From: Rubritalea marina DSM 17716
GTDB lineage: Bacteria > Verrucomicrobiota > Verrucomicrobiia > Verrucomicrobiales > Akkermansiaceae
DNA length: 64,000 nucleotides
Assembly (NCBI RefSeq): GCF_000378105.1
Contig: NZ_KB899248.1
Span: 234,374-298,373 of the forward strand
Direction: 5' to 3'
Shown: positions 31,401 through 37,216 of the stretch, piece by piece
Layout: each line of letters begins with the position of its first letter
Position numbering within the stretch: the first letter of the stretch is position 1
The notes under the pieces: model-generated
The model's database searches: none
Told to the model about the DNA's origin: nothing
Seen by the model: the letters and a program-made list of their open reading frames with translations, nothing else
Translations under genes and position numbers: made by a program

Positions 31401-31552
31401 TCATTGTCGATCTTTTCAAGTAGAGCATTAAGGTTCTTCAAGAGGTCACTTTCATAGCGCATGAGATCTTCTCGGCGCGAAATAGTTGAATAGAAGATAT
31501 CTACCTTAGCTTTTCTATAGGCTATTGTGAGGTCTTTAAGAGTGATTTTCAT
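28415..31552 (-). CDS. reverse transcriptase fused to nitrilase-like domain (UG1/DRT type 1-like)
   Basis: A 1045-residue fusion. The RT part (about 100-345) has motif A ITADVSSYYHSLD (Asp192), motif B GLPVGLSASNVIANLAL (about 245-261) and motif C HYGRYVDDIILIL (Asp282 and Asp283), all with catalytic residues kept. The middle (about 400-660) is helical with no family I recognise. The C-terminal domain (about 735-1012) is nitrilase/CN-hydrolase-like: VIFPELSLKPSW (Glu790), IYRQDKKSAA (Lys878 or 879) and LLICSEFSNIEYR (Cys921), so the Glu-Lys-Cys triad appears complete. RTs of unknown group 1 with a C-terminal nitrilase are known as DRT type 1 antiphage proteins. The gene is more AT-rich than its neighbours and sits between hsdS (24-base gap) and the hsdR fragment (18-base gap). 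No retron-like RNA space is left on either side. Confidence 0.9.
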   Translation of the reverse strand: MKITLKDLTIAYRKAKVDIFYSTISRREDLMRYESDLLKNLNALLEKIDNEEFDFTEGSWTAFPAAIELNYDSTDTFSSDSWDRWSSLSEECSPTLKLRVMESLPIDFHVLSSLWIQKVGNEFDKELSESVYGNRLRRKKPVGNETIGELNHLSLGNFNHYLTPYQNWRSDGVSCMKESLESKKRITAITADVSSYYHSLDVSFMLDQEFLKQFKFPPRGETLKLHTYFINQLAKWSQETPFQKGLPVGLSASNVIANLALKELDEVILQELNPLHYGRYVDDIILILPSEKAESKVNLWKRLHRGSKGLLRREKSSQGSELIRVVTSYLKSSSIYFENEKNKIFNLHGLSGTALLQKIEENFAKNSSEWRGMPEVPEDSDQIPTDLTDVLSGNGDNVTTLRDADKATTRKSKFAIQLRDYEAYGRAMPPSAWSEQRSAFIKAFTELIVTPCNLIDFVSYLPRVLTLGIVNEDYAEIKQMLLRLADTLNEISRLSSIELKQPPNSTCPVPKGIEGKWHQVLKNQIFETFLAASSKNRLGTLRDIFCEDETWEHPVLAELFWEGETLSHRFIFAQFRTNLPYNLFAYDLGNIPYRNSYLPEELRGYDTYPRAHEQHSYTPIENMLDRSEISIGVHCLLRFLNINPKKDASNEEGEDTKKEVTLLPCGFLFPTRPFHLHELHLLHPDPFNKQHKEKYSAILLSQRGYSIHPEDLPTRDPEKEGRYIKFPNKKGTKSGKLMVGITSWLTEDKSWEASVFDSKDPDKSRFHRLCHLAKLILNNPTKPDYVIFPELSLKPSWFIPLAMKFNRAGISLIAGVEYIHPNGSHSEIQQNVDSEQPADDNYEPPKPQNPSVVNNQVWVSLPTHNDEFAAFSIYRQDKKSAAIHEERQLYELANKQVLPKRSWKTPPILVHGEFRFSLLICSEFSNIEYRASLRGEIDTLFIPQWNQDTESFNSLVESSASDIHTYIVQCNNRKYGDSRIRKPAKERYDQDVIRLKGGVDDYLVVGEVDITALRKFQTHHRSPKEPFKPVPDGFEINPSRKYPKA

Positions 31553-31576
31553 GAGGGAAGGGTAATAGAGATAAGC

Positions 31577-32809
31577 CTAAACAAACATCTGCTGGAGCAG
31601 ACCTTTTTTGAAGGTTTGGGTTTGGGTGATTTGTTGGGTGACTTGCTCGATTTTGGTGTCGAGGGTGCTGAGGAAATTGGCGATTTCTGTTTGTTCGGGG
31701 AGTGACGGGACTACTAACTTAATTTTTAGGAGGTCTTTGGTATAAATCGCCGCAACACTCGTTGTTCCTGTAGCTAGACGCTTTAAGCTTTTCAGTCCTG
31801 TGTAGGAGTTTAGCCAGTAATTCATGAAATAATTGTTCTCGAATTCTATTCTCATGAGGTTGGAATTGTAATACGCCTTTGGAAGCTCATCTCGCCAAAT
31901 AGCAACTTTACCAACGAGATCTAGGGTATTTCTCGTATTAAAGAAGAGGTCACCTTTTTTGATTCTGTCCGTATCGTTGATGACTTCTCCATCTTCGATG
32001 TATTCTAGTTTGTTGAGTTTGATGGAGCCGCGCCCAAGGTTACCCATTTTTATGAGTGGCTGATTTGTTGGAGTTTCTGAATTGGCGTAATTCCCTCCGA
32101 GCTTGAAGTTGAGAAGGTAGTCCCCGAGTTTCTTTTCTTGCCAGTCTGGGTAGTTGTTGCCGTTTTTGTCTTTGAAGCGGAGTTGTTGGGAGAAGAGGCG
32201 TTGCATGACGCCTTTTTTGTAGTCTTGGAGGAGGGATTTCTTGCGCTGGAGTTGCTCGATGCGCGCGTCCACTGAGCTTAAGAATGCCGCGATCTTCTCT
32301 TGTTCGGGGAGGGTGGGGAGATGTATTCGTAATGATTTTAGCTCATCGGTGTCTAGTTTGCCTGCGCCAATACCTGTACCGACAACCTTATTTAGAAGTC
32401 GGTGTTCTTGCGATTTGAACCATTGGAACAGGAACTTGTTAGTAATGTTCTTGTTCGACCTAAGAGCTTTGACATCTTGATTAAAAGCAACATTTCTTTG
32501 GGCAATACCAACAGGAATACAATTCCATAACATGCTACCTCTTACTAAGATTAGTATATCCCCCTGTATAGCTTCGCGTGAGCCATTTTTGAGACCATCC
32601 ATAGAAATCCAAGTTGGAGAGTCACCGTAACTATTACCCCTCATTGAGGCGGCGCTTATCCAAGGGATTTCTGGTTTCCAGTATGCAGGATTAGCTTTTG
32701 GAGGTGTCCCACCCGATGAGAAAGATACAAGCTGATTAAGCTCCTTTGAAGAGGCTAGACCGAAACCCTTAAACCGCAACTTCGGCATTAATTTCTGTTC
32801 CTTGCTCAT
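31577..32809 (-). CDS. hsdS: type I restriction enzyme, specificity (S) subunit
   Basis: HsdS determines the bipartite recognition sequence. Two target-recognition domains (about 15-165 and 215-360) are each followed by a conserved helix: LPEQEKIAAFLSSVDARIEQL and LPEQTEIANFLSTLDTKIEQV are the dimerising coiled-coil repeats of S subunits. The first domain starts with the typical LVSFSSGGTPPKANPAYW motif. The start at MSKEQKL was chosen because it falls one base after the hsdM stop; a start five codons earlier would overlap hsdM. The target sequence cannot be inferred here. Confidence 0.94.
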   Translation of the reverse strand: MSKEQKLMPKLRFKGFGLASSKELNQLVSFSSGGTPPKANPAYWKPEIPWISAASMRGNSYGDSPTWISMDGLKNGSREAIQGDILILVRGSMLWNCIPVGIAQRNVAFNQDVKALRSNKNITNKFLFQWFKSQEHRLLNKVVGTGIGAGKLDTDELKSLRIHLPTLPEQEKIAAFLSSVDARIEQLQRKKSLLQDYKKGVMQRLFSQQLRFKDKNGNNYPDWQEKKLGDYLLNFKLGGNYANSETPTNQPLIKMGNLGRGSIKLNKLEYIEDGEVINDTDRIKKGDLFFNTRNTLDLVGKVAIWRDELPKAYYNSNLMRIEFENNYFMNYWLNSYTGLKSLKRLATGTTSVAAIYTKDLLKIKLVVPSLPEQTEIANFLSTLDTKIEQVTQQITQTQTFKKGLLQQMFV

Positions 32810-32810
32810 C

Positions 32811-34379
32811 TTAGAACGGAGCATTGATGTTGAGTTCTTGGCAGAAGCTGGCGATAGTGGCGTTGGTCGCTGCCATTTCGGATTCTAATGCCTTGAGCTC
32901 TTCGCTGACTGCATCGAGGTCGACGGGTTCTTCTTCTTCGAAGGTGTCGACGTAGCGGGGGATGTTGAGGTTGTAGTCATTTTCCTCGATCTCTGAGAGT
33001 GGGGCGAGGTAGCTGAACTTGTCGATGGTTTCACGGTTGGTGTAGGTGTCGACAATTTTGCTGATGTCCTCGGGGCGTAGTTGGTTTTGGTTGCCGACCT
33101 TTTCAAAATGTTGTGAAGCATCGATGAAGAGGACATCGTCGCTGCTGCGTTGCTTTTTCAAAACAAGAATGCAGGTAGGAATACCCGTGCCGAAGAAGAT
33201 GTTGGTGGGGAGACCGATGACGGCATCGAGGTAGTTGCGCTCGGCGATGAGGTATTTTCTAATGACTCCTTCGGCAGCTCCACGGAAGAGAACACCGTGA
33301 GGAAGGACACATGCCATGGTACCATTGTCATCGAGGTGGTGGATCATGTGCTGGACGAAGGCGAAGTCAGCCTTTGTCTTGGGAGCGAGCTTGCCGTAGT
33401 CAGAGAAGCGTTCGTCGGATTCGTGGATGGTGCTGGCTGACCATTTGGCTGAGAAGGGTGGATTGGCGACGATGGCTTCGAAGCGAAGGTCAGCGTGTTG
33501 TGGCGCTGGGTTTTCTAGCGTGTCCTCATTGCGTAGGTCGAAGCGGGAATAGTGCACGTCATGGAGGATCATGTTCATCCGTGCGAGGTTGTAGGTAGTG
33601 GGATTCATTTCCTGCCCATAGTAGCCAGAGACCTCATCGACTTCCTTGGCGACACGGAGGAGGAGGGAGCCAGAACCACAAGTGGGATCGTAGACGTCCT
33701 TGAGCGAGGTTTTGCCGACGGTGACGATCTTGGCGAGGATGGTGGAGACTTGCTGCGGGGTGTAGAACTCTCCCGCTTTTTTTCCTGCTCCCGAGGCGAA
33801 TTGACCAATGAGGTATTCGTAAGCGTCACCTAGGACATCGGAGTCGGCATCGCCGAGCTTGAAGTCGATGGCATCGAGATGGGTGAAAACCTTGGCAATC
33901 AGCTCGTTTCTGGCATTGACCGTTTTGCCGAGCTTGGAGGAATCGAGGTCGATCTCTTCGAAGAGGGCTTCGAAGTCTTCCTCGGAATCGGAGCCTTGGG
34001 TGGAGTTCTCGATGTGCTTGAGGACTTTGCCTAGGTCTTCGAGGATGAAGTTGTCGGATTGCTTCGCGCCTTTCTGAGCGAGCGTGTGGAAGAGTTCGGA
34101 CGGGTAGAGGAAGTAGCCGAGATTGGCGACGGATTCTTCTTCGATGGCGTCGAGCATTTCTTTGCCATCGGCAGAGGTTTCATCGATAGCGCTGAATTCT
34201 TTGATGTCTTCTTCGGTGAGCAACTCATTTGCATAGAGGTGCATTTTCTCCGAGAGGTACTTGTAGAAGATGAAGCCTAGGATGTAGTCGCGGAATTCGT
34301 CCGCTCCCATTTTGCCGCGCAGGGTGTTGGCGATGTTCCAAAGCTGGGATTCGAGTTGCTTCTTTTGGTCTTCTGACAT
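32811..34379 (-). CDS. hsdM: type I restriction enzyme, methylase (M) subunit
   Basis: HsdM adds methyl groups to adenine N6 in the recognition site. The N-terminal helical domain (about 1-160) has WNIANTLRGKMGADEFRDYILGFIFYKYLSEK. The catalytic domain has the AdoMet motif DVYDPTCGSGSLLLR and motif IV ANPPFS, and the EFYTPQQVS segment typical of type I enzymes. The C-terminus is a helix (LKALESEMAATNATIASFC) that contacts HsdS. It is the first gene of the operon; upstream lies a heptad-periodic spacer and a strong palindrome. Confidence 0.96.
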   Translation of the reverse strand: MSEDQKKQLESQLWNIANTLRGKMGADEFRDYILGFIFYKYLSEKMHLYANELLTEEDIKEFSAIDETSADGKEMLDAIEEESVANLGYFLYPSELFHTLAQKGAKQSDNFILEDLGKVLKHIENSTQGSDSEEDFEALFEEIDLDSSKLGKTVNARNELIAKVFTHLDAIDFKLGDADSDVLGDAYEYLIGQFASGAGKKAGEFYTPQQVSTILAKIVTVGKTSLKDVYDPTCGSGSLLLRVAKEVDEVSGYYGQEMNPTTYNLARMNMILHDVHYSRFDLRNEDTLENPAPQHADLRFEAIVANPPFSAKWSASTIHESDERFSDYGKLAPKTKADFAFVQHMIHHLDDNGTMACVLPHGVLFRGAAEGVIRKYLIAERNYLDAVIGLPTNIFFGTGIPTCILVLKKQRSSDDVLFIDASQHFEKVGNQNQLRPEDISKIVDTYTNRETIDKFSYLAPLSEIEENDYNLNIPRYVDTFEEEEPVDLDAVSEELKALESEMAATNATIASFCQELNINAPF

Positions 34380-34789
34380 GGTGGGAAGTGATAAGTTGAA
34401 AGTGTGAAGTGATAAGGGTAAGAGTGGTGTGTGGCCATTCTGTCTGCGAGATTGGTGCTAGCTCGTTGTGGTGGATGGACTTAGCTGGGAATGTGCTTGG
34501 TGGGAGGGGCGGGCCTGGAGGGTGTGAGGCGGCTGCATTGCTATGATTTCGGTTAGGATGATCCATAGCTTTAAGCAAAGAGGGTGCCAGATGGCAAAAG
34601 TATAATGATAATAGATTGATACGCTTGTTAGATTATGCGGCGTTTGACATGTGTTGTGGTGATGGATGTGCTTGTGTTGGAAGGAGCGGCAATGGCGGGT
34701 GGAGGTGCTAGGCTGTGGCCATGGCACCTCCACCCGCTGGGTGTTATGAATGGGGGGGCTCGGTGGTGAGCCTGTGCCGGATAGCGGTG
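34380..34789. other. 410-base intergenic region upstream of hsdM
   Basis: Holds a heptad-periodic string directly before hsdM (34386-34416; AAGTGATAAG occurs twice, 21 bases apart) and a perfect 14-bp inverted repeat at 34695-34737. Promoter-like TATACT on the minus strand lies near 34600. No gene is supported. Confidence 0.6.
34695..34737. terminator. strong 14-bp palindrome, likely 3' end signal of the outer-membrane protein gene
   Basis: GCGGGTGGAGGTGC pairs without mismatch with GCACCTCCACCCGC across a 15-base loop. It is 52 bases downstream of the stop of the minus-strand gene at 34790. No T-run follows on either strand, so termination would not be of the classical intrinsic type. Confidence 0.55.
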
Positions 34790-35377
34790 TTAGAATGTGT
34801 AGGTGAGTCCTAGCTCGGCGCCGACCATGATGGTGTTGGGGTCGAGGTCGAGGCCGGAGAATTCGAGTTGGTTGAGGTGGAAGAAGCGGCAGCCGATGTT
34901 GCCGAGCCAGTTGTCGCTGAGCTTGTGTTCGATGCCGATGGTGGCATCGGCGTAGAAGGAGTTGTCGTTGTCGCTGCCTGAGCCGCTGTATCCGAGGTAG
35001 GAGCCGGAGAGCTCGCCGCGGGAGAAGGCACCGCCGATGCCGACGGATCCGTAGAGGCTGGTGGATTCTGCGATCGGCACGTAGTGGGCGAGGTAGCCAC
35101 CGAGGGTGAAGGTGTCGAGCTTGGCATCAAGATTGAGCAAGCTGCTGCGGTAATCCTCTGAGCGGTGTGCGTAGCCGATCTGGAGGCCGACGGAGGTGCG
35201 GTCGTTGACCATGGCTCCGGTGCGGATGATGGCGTAGGGGGTTTCTTCTTCGAAGAAGTAGCCACCGCCGATCTGGAACTCGCCCATGATTTCTTGTTGC
35301 TCGTACTCGCCTTTGGCGTGTGCGAGTGGGATGAGTGCGAGGGCGGTGAGGGTGCTAATGTGTGTCAGTAGTTTCAT
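34790..35377 (-). CDS. outer-membrane beta-barrel protein, porin-like small type
   Basis: A 195-residue secreted protein with a signal peptide ending LAHA (about residue 21). The mature part has eight or so alternating amphipathic strands (FQIGGGYFF, YAIIRTGAMV, TSVGLQIGYAH, FTLGGYLAHYV, SLYGSVGIGGAF, SFYADATIGIEH, WLGNIGCRFFHL, TIMVGAELGLTYTF) and ends in Phe, the usual BAM-recognition residue. This resembles OmpA/Opa-like eight-stranded barrels. Ligand unknown. It diverges from the WYL regulator gene, so it may be under its control. Confidence 0.78.
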   Translation of the reverse strand: MKLLTHISTLTALALIPLAHAKGEYEQQEIMGEFQIGGGYFFEEETPYAIIRTGAMVNDRTSVGLQIGYAHRSEDYRSSLLNLDAKLDTFTLGGYLAHYVPIAESTSLYGSVGIGGAFSRGELSGSYLGYSGSGSDNDNSFYADATIGIEHKLSDNWLGNIGCRFFHLNQLEFSGLDLDPNTIMVGAELGLTYTF

Positions 35378-35551
35378 ATCGCCTCTAGATGTAGCGGGTG
35401 GGGTGGGACAAACTCTGGGTATGGCTCAAAGATTGTTCAGTTAGATTGCAGAAATATTATTGGTTAAGATAAATTAATAAGTTGTGTGATTTGTGGGTTG
35501 AGGTGAGTGGGGGGATCGGGTATGGGATGGTGTATGGCGAGAGTGCAAAGT

Positions 35552-36520
35552 ATGGGGAGGCCGGCCTTGGCGCGGTTTCAGGTGATTTTAAGTATGTTGA
35601 AGGAGGGGGGCTATCCGAATGCGAACACGATGGCACAGCGGATCGAGGTGAGTGCGAAGACGGTGCGGCGTGACCTTGACACGATGCGTGATCGGCTGGG
35701 GGTTGATATCGAGTATGTGGCATCACAGCACGGCTATGTGCTGGGGGACAATCATTCGGACTTGCCTTTGTTTGACCTGGAGGTGGGGGATCTGGCTGCC
35801 TTGTATCTGGCGAGCCAGTCCTTGAAGGGGAATTCGCGCTTGAATGATGTACTGCAGCATTCGTTTCAGAAGCTGGCGGGGCAGTTCGAGGGGAAGTTGC
35901 GCCTGAACTGGCAGGAATTTGATGAGATGTTTGCGGTGCGTCCGAGTGGTGAGGTGCCGGTGGACCCTGCCTTGTTTGAGAAGATGTCGCGCGCGGTGCT
36001 GGAGTGCTACCAGGTGCGCTTTGGCTATCGCAAGCCGGAGTGCCTGAAGTCTGAGCAACGCGTGGTGGAGCCGTACTTTGTGGGGGAGCTGAAGGGGGGC
36101 TTCTACATGGTGGGCTACGACCGGGAGCGCGAGGGGATGCGTACCTTTGCGATGCAGCGGATTATTGGGCTGCAGTACGCTGGGGCGGGCTTTGTGCGCG
36201 ACCCTGATTTTTCGATTGATCGTTACTTTGGCGGGGCGGTGGGTGCTTTCACTCCGGTGGCGGGAGCTGAGGAGGAAGAGGCGGTGATCGAGTGTCGCGG
36301 CTGGCTGGCACGCGTGGTGCAGGAGCGCCAGTGGCATCCGTCGCAAAGCACGCGGGTGCTGGATGACTACGGGCAAGTGGTGGAGCTGCGGATGCGCCTA
36401 CGCGACTGGCGCGAGATGCTGAGCTTGGTGCTCAGCTGGGGGCGTGTGGCGAAGGTGATCGAGCCCCCCAGGCTGGTGGAGATGGTGAAGGCTGAGCTGG
36501 AGGCGATGCGTCGCGTGTAG
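35552..36520 (+). CDS. WYL-domain transcriptional regulator with N-terminal HTH
   Basis: The N-terminal winged helix-turn-helix of the DeoR type (ANTMAQRIEVSAKTVRRDLDTMRDRLGV) is followed by a WYL domain (about 135-240; YFVGELKGGFYMVGYDRER, MRTFAMQRI) and the WCX C-terminal extension (WHPSQSTRVLDDYGQVVELRMRL). WYL proteins sense nucleic acids or nucleotides and often control defence genes, such as BrxR and CapW. It lies upstream of the outer-membrane protein gene, divergently, and about 1.2 kb from hsdM, so control of the island is possible. ATG at 35552 or 35534 are both possible; the first fits the conserved GRPALARFQVI start. Confidence 0.87.
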   Translation: MGRPALARFQVILSMLKEGGYPNANTMAQRIEVSAKTVRRDLDTMRDRLGVDIEYVASQHGYVLGDNHSDLPLFDLEVGDLAALYLASQSLKGNSRLNDVLQHSFQKLAGQFEGKLRLNWQEFDEMFAVRPSGEVPVDPALFEKMSRAVLECYQVRFGYRKPECLKSEQRVVEPYFVGELKGGFYMVGYDREREGMRTFAMQRIIGLQYAGAGFVRDPDFSIDRYFGGAVGAFTPVAGAEEEEAVIECRGWLARVVQERQWHPSQSTRVLDDYGQVVELRMRLRDWREMLSLVLSWGRVAKVIEPPRLVEMVKAELEAMRRV

Positions 36521-36688
36521 GGCCTGTGATTTGATCGCGTGTAGGGCCTGTGTCCCACGCGATTTGCTAGGAGGACGTTGTGGTGCGGCCGCCTGGCGAC
36601 AGACCGTCCTACCCTGGGTGGCTGATTATTCAAGGCCTGCGGCTCAGGCGATTTGCTTGGGGGGCGTTATCGTGCGGGCGGGTTGGGT

Positions 36689-36909
36689 GAGACAACACAC
36701 CATGCCATCAAGCCAAACCAGGCTATCAAGCGAGCGTGCGAGTGCTTGAGGGCATGGGCGCAGCCGCCGCAAGGCGGTAAGCCAACAGGCGAGGCTCCCA
36801 AGTCTGAAACCACAGCTTACCTCAGAACAACAACAATATTTACGTTCTAACTTATTAGGTGTTAACCTTTATCAATCGTCCCATTTAGGGCCTGTGCCCA
36901 CGCGATCTG
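36689..36909. repeat. ~220-bp repeat element, copy 1
   Basis: Runs from GAGACAACACACCATG to CCCACGCGATCT. It contains a CCGCC-GCAA-GGCGG hairpin with a GNRA-type tetraloop and, near its end, repeat copy C. Copy 2 begins 248 bases later. Confidence 0.85.
36843..36865 (-). repeat. dispersed AT-rich repeat, copy C
   Basis: On the minus strand the core reads TTAACACCTAATAAGTTAG, nearly identical to copy B but inverted relative to it. Confidence 0.82.
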
Positions 36910-36936
36910 TTTTGTGAGATTGCACCGAGTGTAGGA

Positions 36937-37154
36937 GAGACAAGACACCATTCCATCAAGCCAAATCATGCCATCAAGTGAGCGTGCGAGTGCTTGAGGG
37001 TATGGGTGCAGCCGCCGCAAGGCGGTAAGCCAACAGGCGAGGCCCCCAAGCCTGAAACCACCGCTTACCTCAGAACAACAACAACATCTACGTTCTAACA
37101 TATTAGATGTTAAACTTAATTAATCGTCCCATTTAGGACCTGTAGCCATACGAT
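36937..37154. repeat. ~220-bp repeat element, copy 2
   Basis: Matches copy 1 over its full length with about 10-15 percent differences by eye, including the GNRA hairpin and the CGTCCCATTTAGG tail. Contains repeat copy D. Confidence 0.85.
37091..37113 (-). repeat. dispersed AT-rich repeat, copy D
   Basis: On the minus strand the core reads TTAACATCTAATATGTTAG, followed by GATGTTGTT as in copy B. Confidence 0.82.
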
Positions 37155-37216
37155 CTTGAGATGCCGTTGCAGTGCGGCCGCCTGGGGGCAGAAGGCCTTG
37201 GCTTTGTGGGGGCTGA

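Larger units (their letters stand above)
36521..37216. other. 696-base non-coding region made largely of repeats
   Basis: Filled by two diverged copies of a roughly 220-base element (see next entries), flanked by copies of a GGGCCTGT...CCACGCGAT...GTGCGGCCGCCTGG module. No gene is supported. Confidence 0.75.

Noticed and set aside
31553..31576. Retron-type or DRT2-type non-coding RNA next to the RT
   Set aside because: Only 24 bases upstream and 18 downstream of the RT gene are free, too little for a structured RNA.
35723..36376. 217-codon minus-strand frame inside the WYL regulator
   Set aside because: Antisense shadow of a clear HTH-WYL gene, with His/Leu/Arg-rich composition.
36653..36850. 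Small plus-strand coding frame in the 696-base repeat region
   Set aside because: It follows the repeat element, and frame and stops are not kept in the second copy.
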